Assembly: GCA_027074805.1 (NCBI GenBank)
Contig: JALTCK010000140.1
Coordinates: forward strand, 1-17,703
Source of the DNA: Thermococcus sp.
Lineage (GTDB): Archaea > Methanobacteriota_B > Thermococci > Thermococcales > Thermococcaceae
Direction of reading: 5' to 3'
DNA: 17,703 nt
This document shows positions 1-5,882 of the stretch, one piece after another. The stretch's first letter is position 1. Every line of letters begins with the position of its first letter. Below the pieces are notes generated by a model. The model was not told the origin of the DNA, ran no database searches, and saw only the letters and a program-made list of their open reading frames with translations. Both the position numbers and the translations under genes were made by a program.

Positions 1-127
1 GATCCACTATGACTACAGGGGCGATCTTTTCGAGACTTGGGAGTATGGATAGAGAGTAGCTATCAGCCAGAATCAGGTCGGGTTTGAGGGCGGCTATCTT
101 CTCAAGATTTGCGTACTTCCCATAGCC
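1..127. repeat. Direct repeat, copy in the second binding domain
   Basis: These 127 bases are identical to 814-940 (offset 813 bases, or 271 codons). They encode the GGYGKYANLEKIAALKPDL segment and what follows, up to VVIVD. The left limit is the window edge, so the repeat may be longer. It ends at 127/940; beyond that the two copies differ at many sites. Confidence 0.97.
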
Positions 128-1312
128 TCCGATCTTCGAGATGTTCTTCACGGCGGGCGGGAAGTCTGCATACTTTGTAACACCAACGACCCTGTCTCCA
201 ACACCTATATAGAAGAGTGTCTCGGTTATACTCGGCGCCAAGGAAACTATCCTCTGTGGTTCTTTCCTTATCGTAACGGTCCTGTTGGCGAAGTCAACGA
301 TCGTGAGAGGATACCTTACCCTGAATGCATCTGGGTGGAGGAGCTTTGCGACCTCTTCAAGGCCGAGAATGACGCGGGGACTTGGATGAATCAGGTCGTC
401 CTCGTTCTCTATCATGTAGACCTTCCCATCCCTTGCCGCCTTAGTGTTTGCCAGCGGGCCCTTGTAAACGTCTTGAACCGTCATTCCACAGTGGGGAGTA
501 AGAATTATAACGTCCGGATTTCTCTCAAGAACCTGCTCAAAGCTGACCTGAGGCCAGCCACTCGTGTCATTGAAGATGTTTTCTCCCCCGGCCAGGTTGA
601 TAACATCGCTTATGAACGTGCCACCACCGGCTGTCATTAGAGGGTTGTTCCAAACGACGTAGAACACCTTGAGCTTGGGAGCCCCTTTAACAGCAGAGCT
701 CACGGCCTTTATCTCTTCATTGAACTCTGTCACCACTTCTTTAGCGGAATCCTCAGCGTTGAATACCTTTCCCAGAAGTTCAAGGGCCTTGGGAATATCG
801 TTGAGGCTGTGTGGATCCACTATGACTACAGGGGCGATCTTTTCGAGACTTGGGAGTATGGATAGAGAGTAGCTATCAGCCAGAATCAGGTCGGGTTTGA
901 GGGCGGCTATCTTCTCAAGATTTGCGTACTTCCCATAGCCCCCTATTCTAGTGAGGTTCGCAACACCATTGGGAAAGTCATCATAGTTTGTAACACCAAC
1001 GACCCTTTCAAAGAGGCCGAGGTAGTAGAGATCCTCGGTTATGCTGGGTGCGAGCGTAACCACTCTTTCAGGAGGCTTTTCTATCGTAACGGTCCTGTTG
1101 GCAAAGTCAACTACCGTTATGGGATAGTACTCCTCGGCTGTGGTGGTACCTGTGGGAGTGCTTGAAGTTGATGGTGTGCTTGTGGTGGAGGGCAAGGTAC
1201 TTTTTGGACTAAAGCTACTGCTCCGGCTTGATGTAGCATTCCCACCGATACAACCTGAGGCAACGACGGCCCCAAATAAGAGCAGAACTATTAACAGGGC
1301 ACCCTTTCTCAT
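1..1312 (-). CDS. Two-domain BtuF/FepB-like ABC transporter binding lipoprotein (3' end outside window)
   Basis: The frame stays open from ATG 1312 to the left edge (437 codons, no stop), so the gene is partial. Residues 1-20 are a signal peptide ending in a lipobox (VASGC, Cys21), followed by a Ser/Thr-rich linker (about 24-58) typical of cell-surface binding proteins in Thermococcales. Residues 62-332 form a complete class III substrate-binding domain: VDFANRTVTI, ERVVTLAPSITE, then a KPDLILAD segment. A second copy begins at about 333, exactly 271 residues on, with VDFANRTVTI and QRIVSLAPSITE. The family (Peripla_BP_2) delivers ferric siderophores, haem or cobalamin to an ABC permease; the ligand here cannot be told. 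AAGGTGG lies just upstream of the ATG, and a TATA box lies about 45 bases upstream. The permease and ATPase are not in view and may lie to the left. Confidence 0.9.
   Translation of the reverse strand, partial: MRKGALLIVLLLFGAVVASGCIGGNATSSRSSSFSPKSTLPSTTSTPSTSSTPTGTTTAEEYYPITVVDFANRTVTIEKPPERVVTLAPSITEDLYYLGLFERVVGVTNYDDFPNGVANLTRIGGYGKYANLEKIAALKPDLILADSYSLSILPSLEKIAPVVIVDPHSLNDIPKALELLGKVFNAEDSAKEVVTEFNEEIKAVSSAVKGAPKLKVFYVVWNNPLMTAGGGTFISDVINLAGGENIFNDTSGWPQVSFEQVLERNPDVIILTPHCGMTVQDVYKGPLANTKAARDGKVYMIENEDDLIHPSPRVILGLEEVAKLLHPDAFRVRYPLTIVDFANRTVTIRKEPQRIVSLAPSITETLFYIGVGDRVVGVTKYADFPPAVKNISKIGGYGKYANLEKIAALKPDLILADSYSLSILPSLEKIAPVVIVD
814..940. repeat. Direct repeat, copy in the first binding domain
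   Basis: Perfect partner of 1-127, lying inside the first binding domain (about residues 125-166). Identity includes every synonymous position, whereas the neighbouring homologous DNA has diverged. This points to recent gene conversion or local duplication rather than the original domain duplication. Confidence 0.97.
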
Positions 1313-1329
1313 GGTAACCACCTTGGATT

Positions 1330-1379
1330 AATTGTCCAGCAAGAATAGGGAGGGAGGTATATAAGCTTGTTGGATAATT
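1330..1379 (-). promoter_or_regulatory. Promoter of the binding-protein gene with inverted repeat flanking the TATA box
   Basis: On the minus strand the TATA box CTTATATACC (1365-1356) lies about 45 bases before ATG 1312. It is framed by two arms: AATTATCCAACAAG (1379-1366) just upstream, and CTTGCTGGACAATT (1343-1330) around the expected transcription start. They form a 14-base inverted repeat matching at 12 of 14 positions with a 22-base spacer. A dimeric repressor bound to both arms would block TBP and polymerase. Control by metal or cofactor is plausible for this gene class but is inferred. Confidence 0.6.
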
Positions 1380-1389
1380 TTACCAGCGA

Positions 1390-1962
1390 TCACTCCCGCT
1401 CTTTACCCATCCTGAAAATGTCAACCCTGGTTATGATGCCACTTATCCTACCGGAGCGGTCCTGAACGAGAACGGCTGGATGATCTTCTAGAAGGTACTT
1501 AACAACCTCCAAATCCTCTTCTTCGTTTACTATCGGAAATGGGTCCTCCATGACCTCCATTATCTTACGGTCATAAATGTCTTCGTATTCAAGACTCTGT
1601 CGGACGAGGCTCCTCTCAGTTACCGAACCAACGACCTTGTTGCCAGCCATCACTGGAAGCTGGGAAATGTTGTTCTCGCTCATTATCCTGATAACATTCT
1701 CCACGGTATCGTACGGCTTTACAGAGATCACAGGAGAAGACATAACATCCTTCGCCCTGAGCTGGGCTTTTTTACACTCGAGAAGGGCCTGAAGAATGCG
1801 GTTGAAGGTAGAAAGCCTAGGATCAACTTTTCCAGACTCAAGCTTTGCTATGTAAGCCTGAGTAACCCCTGCCCTCCTTGCTAGCTCCTCCTGGGTTATT
1901 CCAAGCTCCCGTCTCATCTTTCGGATCTCCCTAGGGTCAATCGGGCGGGGGATTATCACCAT
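1390..1962 (-). CDS. XRE-type HTH regulator with paired CBS domains
   Basis: A 190-residue protein. Residues about 10-60 form an XRE/Cro-type helix-turn-helix (MRRELGITQEELARRAGVTQ, then AYIAKLESGKVDP). Residues about 70-186 carry two CBS motifs (DVMSSPVISVKPYDTV and KIMEVMEDPFPIVNEEEDLE). CBS pairs usually bind adenosyl ligands such as AMP, ATP or SAM, so this is probably a ligand-sensing transcription factor; its ligand and targets are unknown. The HTH-CBS arrangement is widespread in archaea. The ATG at 1962 has a GGTGG ribosome binding site 6 bases upstream, and a TATA box at 1994-2004. No signal peptide or membrane segment is seen. It is transcribed toward the binding-protein gene, but that gene has its own promoter. 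Confidence 0.88.
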   Translation of the reverse strand: MVIIPRPIDPREIRKMRRELGITQEELARRAGVTQAYIAKLESGKVDPRLSTFNRILQALLECKKAQLRAKDVMSSPVISVKPYDTVENVIRIMSENNISQLPVMAGNKVVGSVTERSLVRQSLEYEDIYDRKIMEVMEDPFPIVNEEEDLEVVKYLLEDHPAVLVQDRSGRISGIITRVDIFRMGKERE

Positions 1963-1964
1963 AA

Positions 1965-2004
1965 ATAACCACCGGTTATCAAAACTACGCAGAGATTATA
2001 AGCT
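1965..2004 (-). promoter_or_regulatory. Promoter and palindrome upstream of the HTH-CBS gene
   Basis: The TATA-like AGCTTATAATCTC lies on the minus strand at 2004-1994, about 40 bases before ATG 1962. A perfect inverted repeat ATAACC-ACC-GGTTAT lies at 1965-1979 and contains the GGTGG ribosome binding site, so protein binding or RNA folding there could gate expression. Autoregulation by the HTH protein is inferred. Confidence 0.5.
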
Positions 2005-2023
2005 TTCCTCAGAAGAACGTCGA

Positions 2024-2188
2024 AGTGTGGGCCGGGCACAGAGGCCCGCGTTCATCGCTCGCGCGGGTGGATGCTCCCGGCCCTGTGGGCTCGGCGTGAG
2101 CACGCTCCGCTCACGGAACCCGATACCTCGCGGAGGCGGGTTGACCGAGCCCGTGCGAGGAGACGATTGTCCCCTCACTGTCGGCAGT
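2024..2188 (-). ncRNA. Candidate two-pocket H/ACA guide sRNA
   Basis: A strongly GC-rich, foldable block between two protein genes, read on the minus strand. A leader hairpin (2155-2178, 10 bp, AAUC loop) is followed by two H/ACA-like units. Unit 1 (2152-2087) has lower stem GGGCUCGG/CCGAGCCC, an upper stem CUCCGC/GCGGAG and a GA...UGA kink-turn signature; ACA follows directly at 2086-2084. Unit 2 (2083-2029) has lower stem GGGCCGGG/CCCGGCCC, upper stem CCCGCG/CGCGGG and a GA-GCGA-UGA kink-loop; ACA follows at 2028-2026. In both units 16 bases separate the upper stem from the ACA, as expected for archaeal pseudouridylation guides that bind L7Ae and Cbf5. A TATA-like ACTTTTTAAT at 2218-2209 sits about 25 bases before the expected 5' end. 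Local hairpins in unit 1 could compete with this fold. The family member is not identified. Confidence 0.68.
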
Positions 2189-2208
2189 ATAGTTTGGGAG
2201 GAAGGACA

Positions 2209-2218
2209 TTAAAAAGTT
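2209..2218 (-). promoter_or_regulatory. TATA-like box for the H/ACA-like RNA
   Basis: ACTTTTTAAT on the minus strand overlaps the stop codon of the EamA gene. It lies about 25 bases before the predicted RNA start near 2188. Its T-run could also, or instead, end the EamA transcript. Confidence 0.4.
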
Positions 2219-3086
2219 ACGCTGTGGATATAAGGATAACCCCTATAACAGCAAGGACCAGGCCTTCGAGGATTCTCCTGTTTGGAGGCTCTTTTAAAAG
2301 AACGATAGCCAATGCCGATGCTATTATCGGATTTATGGCCGAAACCGGGGCCGCTATCTGGGATCCTATTGTCCTCACCGAATAAACGAATGTATACTGG
2401 CCGATGAGGAGACCGAATATCGCGGCACCCGTTAGAATCAGAGCTTCCTTTCTGTTTATACTTATGACCTCATCTGCATATTTTGGAAGGAAAAACGAAA
2501 CTCCAATGGCAGCTAACATCATCCTGAGACCGGCGAGAGCTAAAACGTCCATACTTCTCGTCAGCCAGTCCATCATAACTATGGCTACGCTCCATGAAAT
2601 GGGGGCCAACAACGCGAAGATGAAGCCCTTTGGATCAATGTCCTCCTTTTCCTCAGCCCTCTTTACAAGCACAATAGCTGAGACCACCAGAATTGCCCCA
2701 AGAATGACTTGAAGCCTTATTTCCCGACCGAGAAAGAGGAAAGCCCACAGAATCGCCCAGAGCGGATAGGTCGAGGTTACGGGAACCGTCCGTGAGACTC
2801 CCATCTTCTTGAGGGCGTTGAAGTAGAAGTAGTCTCCTATGACAAATCCGAACTGGGCGGAGGTGAAAGCGACTACCATGAGCTTCCACGAAAGGGACAG
2901 TATAACCTCAAACGTCCCGGATAGGGCAAAAATCACAATGTACATCAGCGAGACTACGTAGAGCCGGAATATATTGGCCGATATGGGGCTCTTGTTGTGG
3001 AGCCCTATCCTGATCAGTATCGTTGAAAACGCCCATGCGAAAGCCGAAGTAAGAGCCGCTAAAACTCCGATGACTAGGGTGTTCAT
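2217..3086 (-). CDS. EamA/DMT-superfamily transporter
   Basis: A 289-residue, highly hydrophobic protein with about ten membrane segments in two homologous five-helix EamA halves (about 5-140 and 152-288). The family pattern is visible in VSRTVPVTSTYPLWAILWAF (half 1) and in GSQIAAPVSAINPIIASALA with LLKEPPNRR (half 2). Such proteins export or import small metabolites; the substrate cannot be predicted. The ATG at 3086 has no convincing ribosome binding site. A TATA-like AGTTTTTAAGC (3118-3108) is centred only about 27 bases upstream, so the mRNA is probably leaderless. It follows the UbiA gene by 58 bases with its own promoter. Confidence 0.9.
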   Translation of the reverse strand: MNTLVIGVLAALTSAFAWAFSTILIRIGLHNKSPISANIFRLYVVSLMYIVIFALSGTFEVILSLSWKLMVVAFTSAQFGFVIGDYFYFNALKKMGVSRTVPVTSTYPLWAILWAFLFLGREIRLQVILGAILVVSAIVLVKRAEEKEDIDPKGFIFALLAPISWSVAIVMMDWLTRSMDVLALAGLRMMLAAIGVSFFLPKYADEVISINRKEALILTGAAIFGLLIGQYTFVYSVRTIGSQIAAPVSAINPIIASALAIVLLKEPPNRRILEGLVLAVIGVILISTA

Positions 3087-3107
3087 GGTATCTGAAGATG
3101 CCAGTTA

Positions 3108-3118
3108 GCTTAAAAACT
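3108..3118 (-). promoter_or_regulatory. TATA box of the EamA transporter gene
   Basis: AGTTTTTAAGC on the minus strand, centred about 27 bases before ATG 3086, which puts transcription start at or next to the start codon. Confidence 0.5.
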
Positions 3119-3144
3119 TAGCGTTTCGATGGATAACGAAGGAC

Positions 3145-4059
3145 TCATACGAGCATTGCAAGAGGGAGCGTGTAGAACCACTCCCCATCAACCCAGAGGT
3201 CTAAGAGCTTCCCTAAGCGATGGGCCGTTCCTGAGAAATACAGGATGTATGCATAACCGTTCAAAATCGCAAACAGCAGAACCGGTGTGTAATCGAGGAA
3301 GTAGCCGAAGTGATAGGAAACAATGAACCATGGAATTAAGGTAGAGTTCAGTAAAAGCAGTAAAATTCTACTTTTTTCCAGCCCAAGCGTCACAGGGATG
3401 GTTTTTACCCCATTAATGCGATCGCCCTCTATATCCCGAACATCAAAGAGCATCGTGTTTATCATACTCTTCGTGAAGAAGAAGTAGTAAACCAGAAAAA
3501 CCTTCAATGAAAGCATACCTCCTGTTGTTATATACGGTAAAAAAGCCGTGCCGTTTGCCCACGTGCTCGCTATTATTAAATTTTTGACCCCAGTAACGTC
3601 TTTAAGCCTTGGACGGCCCGGAAGGAGTCTTATGCTGTATAAGACACCAGCCACCATTGGGAAAATCAGCACTAGAACCGCCCTTATGCCTGATAGAGCC
3701 CCCAAGATTAGAGCCAGTACGAGGGAGATCATCACGCCATATTTGAGGACCTTCTCAAGCCGTATAACGTACCTCACCCTCTCAGGATTGTTGATTCCAT
3801 CTTCTCTGAGGTCCGTCAACTTATTGAGGCCATACACAGTGAAGACTATGAAAAACGTTGCAGCGAGAAGGTTCCATGTGGGCTCAGTGCCATAAAGCAA
3901 AAAGGAGAAATACAGCTTGAAGACACCGCTCCCGGCCAAGAATAGTGAGGTGGAGATCAGAAAACCAAGTCCACGATCCACTAACCCGATTACCTGGGAA
4001 AGGATATCCCCGACGTTCCAATGGTCCGAATATCTTGTAAAGCCCAATGAGAGTCTCAT
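3145..4059 (-). CDS. UbiA-family prenyltransferase
   Basis: A 304-residue polytopic membrane protein. Both Asp-rich motifs that bind Mg-prenyl diphosphate are intact: N79-x3-D83-x3-D87 (NKLTDLREDG) and D206-x2-D209-x3-D213 (DVRDIEGDRINGVKTIP). The family transfers isoprenoid chains to aromatic or lipid acceptors. It lacks the NRPxRPIPSG-like stretch after the first motif seen in digeranylgeranylglyceryl phosphate synthase, so it is probably not the core archaeal lipid enzyme; the acceptor is unknown. An in-frame stop (the end of the upstream gene) lies eight codons before the ATG, so translation starts at 4059 or later. No clear ribosome binding site is seen. Only 24 bases separate it from the upstream HTH regulator, which suggests co-transcription. 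Confidence 0.88.
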   Translation of the reverse strand: MRLSLGFTRYSDHWNVGDILSQVIGLVDRGLGFLISTSLFLAGSGVFKLYFSFLLYGTEPTWNLLAATFFIVFTVYGLNKLTDLREDGINNPERVRYVIRLEKVLKYGVMISLVLALILGALSGIRAVLVLIFPMVAGVLYSIRLLPGRPRLKDVTGVKNLIIASTWANGTAFLPYITTGGMLSLKVFLVYYFFFTKSMINTMLFDVRDIEGDRINGVKTIPVTLGLEKSRILLLLLNSTLIPWFIVSYHFGYFLDYTPVLLFAILNGYAYILYFSGTAHRLGKLLDLWVDGEWFYTLPLAMLV

Positions 4060-4083
4060 AATCGTTAGAGCATGATTGTAGGC

Positions 4084-4878
4084 CTAAAGCACCCGCCTCG
4101 CCATTCTTTTGTAGTGTTCAAAAAGCTCTAATCCCCAGTTTCTGGCCCTTTCACTGGTGCTTACTACGTCACTCATCATATCGTATGTGCCATCGGGAAG
4201 GAACAGGCCTAAGGAGAGAAACTTATCCGTTACAGTGAATGCAACCCGGGGGTTCTCATCTATAATGTAAAGCCTGACATTCGGAAGGTTCCGGACTTTT
4301 TCAACTGCTTCCGGGGGCGAAAGTTCAACAAGCTTTTCATAAACTGCTGTAGTTGTTATTATCTCCATGTCGACCTCTTTCCCGAATGCAAGGTTTAGGA
4401 ACTCCTCTGGATAGTCCGAGAAGAGTATGGGGGAAACCCCCTTTATCCACTTTGAGGTTTTCACGAGCTCCATGTAGATTTCGTGGGGCAGCTTGAGGTA
4501 CTCCGGTGTAATGGTGTGAAGTTCGGAGTCCTTCAGGTCACCTACCTGAATAAGAAGTTCCTCTGGAATACCTCTTATATCGTGAGTAAGCCAGAAATCC
4601 TCAAACTTTCGAATGACTTCAAGGGTCTCTGTGAGATTTCTCATTTGGAGGAAGATCATATAACCCAAGTTAGTGAGGCGGTACTCTTTGGTATTCTGAT
4701 CCTGAGTTATAAGCCTCTCATCCATCAAATCGCTGAGAGCATGGGATATCGTGGACTTAGTTGAGCCCACCATGCCGTGGATCTCTCCCAAGGTTTTCGG
4801 CCCTCCCGAAAGGGCGAGCAGTACCTTATACCTCACACTCGAAGCCATGAGCATTTTAAGGACGTTATCCGGATTCAT
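4084..4878 (-). CDS. Winged-helix regulator with FilR1-like (DUF1724) domain
   Basis: A 264-residue protein. Residues about 5-75 are an ArsR-like winged helix (KTLGEIHGMVGSTKSTISHA, DLMDERLITQ, YRLTNLGYMI). The rest (about 90-264) resembles the C-terminal region of archaeal regulators of the FilR1/DUF1724 type: a PEELLIQVGDLKDSEL segment, then alternating strands and helices ending in RARNWGLELFEHYKRMAR. The ligand is unknown. GGAGGG lies 9 bases before ATG 4878, with a TATA box at 4924-4915. It is divergent from the RecA-like gene and probably co-transcribed with the UbiA gene, so both are candidate targets. Assignment to this family rests on pattern recognition. Confidence 0.82.
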   Translation of the reverse strand: MNPDNVLKMLMASSVRYKVLLALSGGPKTLGEIHGMVGSTKSTISHALSDLMDERLITQDQNTKEYRLTNLGYMIFLQMRNLTETLEVIRKFEDFWLTHDIRGIPEELLIQVGDLKDSELHTITPEYLKLPHEIYMELVKTSKWIKGVSPILFSDYPEEFLNLAFGKEVDMEIITTTAVYEKLVELSPPEAVEKVRNLPNVRLYIIDENPRVAFTVTDKFLSLGLFLPDGTYDMMSDVVSTSERARNWGLELFEHYKRMARRVL

Positions 4879-4914
4879 GGGTCTTTTCCCTCCATTTCTT
4901 TTTTCGTGACTCCT

Positions 4915-4924
4915 CTAATAAACT
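4915..4924 (-). promoter_or_regulatory. TATA box of the FilR1-like regulator gene
   Basis: AGTTTATTAG on the minus strand, about 42 bases before ATG 4878. The expected start near 4895 leaves a leader of about 17 bases containing GGAGGG (4893-4888). Confidence 0.55.
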
Positions 4925-4983
4925 TTTCCCGGGTGCGAAATTTTTGTTTAATTTACACAACTTTGCTCCCATAAAGCAAAAAC

Positions 4984-4993
4984 GTTATATATC
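4984..4993 (+). promoter_or_regulatory. TATA box of the RecA-like gene
   Basis: GTTATATATC preceded by an A-rich BRE-like stretch. Transcription should start near 5013-5015, only a few bases before GTG 5015 and ATG 5024. The mRNA is therefore leaderless or nearly so. Confidence 0.65.
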
Positions 4994-5023
4994 TCAACGT
5001 ACAGAGATTAGAGTGTGAGTCCT

Positions 5024-5779
5024 ATGAAAGTGGTAACATCTGGGATCGATTACATAGATGCCACACTTGGTGGGGGCATCGTTAAGGACTCCAGCCTCTT
5101 AGTTATTTATGACTCAATCTCCTCAGGGTGGGCTCTGCCATTTAAGATCATTAACCAGCAAATTAGGCGCGACGCACTTGGAATAGTTATAAACTACAAC
5201 CTGCCCCTTCCCAAGCTACTCCTCAGGGCCAAATCCGCAGGATTAGACATAGAAAAAGAAGGAAAGAGGGGTAATCTCTTTGTTATAGATGCCTTCGGCT
5301 CAAAGTACGGTTCTCAAAGCTCAGAAGAGTACGTTTACACAATAGGCGGATTCAACCCTGAGACATACATCCCCAAGCTCGAACAGATATACAGAGACAT
5401 ATTCCGCAAGACCAACAGAGAGAAGGTTGTAGATTTCGTGTTCTCCCTCGATGGAATGGCCTTTGAACTCGGAGAAAGCAGAAGCATAAAGCTCATTAAA
5501 CGCCTTCTTTCCAACCCGATAATAAACGGTAGACATCTCTTCTCAATCTCCCTTATCAGTATTGACCGGGTCTCAAAAGAGTTCCTTTCATGGAACATAG
5601 AGTTCAGTGACTATGTCATCGAATTTTCAGGCAAGAAACACGAGCATGGAATATACGAGGAGATGTACATCATCAAGTCGCCACTCTCCCAATTTGAATC
5701 AAGGGGGTACAGGTACGATCCAAAACAGCAGGGTATCATGCCACTCGTCGCCCAAAAGGGCAGAGAGACAACCTTATAA
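5024..5779 (+). CDS. RecA/KaiC-fold protein lacking the Walker A motif
   Basis: A 251-residue soluble protein. The order of elements follows archaeal KaiC/RadA-like ATPases: SGIDYIDATLGGGI (6-19), a strand LLVIYD, a long helix, then a strand GIVINYN (53-59), an AGLD turn (72-75), GNLFVIDAFG (83-92), and a Walker-B-like strand VVDFVFSLDGMA (135-146). Where GxxxxGK[ST] should be there is IYDSISSGWALP (28-39), without the lysine, so nucleotide binding is probably lost. It may be a structural or signalling paralogue. No enzymatic role is claimed. GTG 5015 (three codons upstream, in frame) is an alternative start that would make the transcript fully leaderless. It is divergent from the FilR1-like regulator, with separate promoters in a shared 145-base region. 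Confidence 0.75.
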   Translation: MKVVTSGIDYIDATLGGGIVKDSSLLVIYDSISSGWALPFKIINQQIRRDALGIVINYNLPLPKLLLRAKSAGLDIEKEGKRGNLFVIDAFGSKYGSQSSEEYVYTIGGFNPETYIPKLEQIYRDIFRKTNREKVVDFVFSLDGMAFELGESRSIKLIKRLLSNPIINGRHLFSISLISIDRVSKEFLSWNIEFSDYVIEFSGKKHEHGIYEEMYIIKSPLSQFESRGYRYDPKQQGIMPLVAQKGRETTL

Positions 5780-5782
5780 ATC
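5773..5782 (+). promoter_or_regulatory. TATA box for the C/D box sRNA
   Basis: CTTATAAATC overlaps the stop codon of the RecA-like gene. Its centre lies about 25 bases before 5803, just before the C box at 5804, which is where transcription of an independently expressed C/D RNA should begin. Confidence 0.5.
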
Positions 5783-5800
5783 TAAGGACCTAGGATAAAC

Positions 5801-5858
5801 CGCATGATGACCTCGGCAGAGCTGACGTCAGGATGATGAAGATCTTGAGTGCTGAAAG
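5801..5858 (+). ncRNA. C/D box guide sRNA (2'-O-methylation guide)
   Basis: All four boxes are present with archaeal spacing: C AUGAUGA (5804-5810), guide CCUCGGCAGAG (5811-5821), D' CUGA (5822-5825), a 7-base spacer, C' AUGAUGA (5833-5839), guide AGAUCUUGAGUG (5840-5851), and D CUGA (5852-5855). Guides of 11 and 12 bases are usual for Thermococcales sRNAs bound by L7Ae, Nop5 and fibrillarin. By the D+5 rule the predicted targets are CUCU-Gm-CCGAGG and CACU-Cm-AAGAUCU; which rRNA or tRNA contains them was not determined. The terminal stem is short (CGC/GCG). The gene lies between two convergent protein genes and has its own TATA box. Confidence 0.9.
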
Positions 5859-5860
5859 AG

Positions 5861-5879
5861 CGTAAAAAGGCAAAAAGAG
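5861..5879 (-). terminator. Poly-T terminator of the 579-residue protein gene
   Basis: Immediately after the stop codon (5883) the minus strand reads two TTTTT runs separated by GCC. Thermococcales terminate at such T-tracts without a hairpin. Confidence 0.55.
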
Positions 5880-5882
5880 AAA

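Noticed and set aside
335..872. Plus-strand frames opposite the binding-protein gene
   Set aside because: They are shadows of a clearly coding minus-strand frame with a signal peptide and two known domains.
2024..2188. The same RNA read on the plus strand
   Set aside because: The stems fold equally, but the plus strand has no ACA after either hairpin and no correctly ordered GA...UGA kink-turn.
1996..2212. Short protein frames in the GC-rich gap (both strands)
   Set aside because: Their open frames follow from the high GC content; the sequence is better explained by nested stems and ACA boxes of an RNA.
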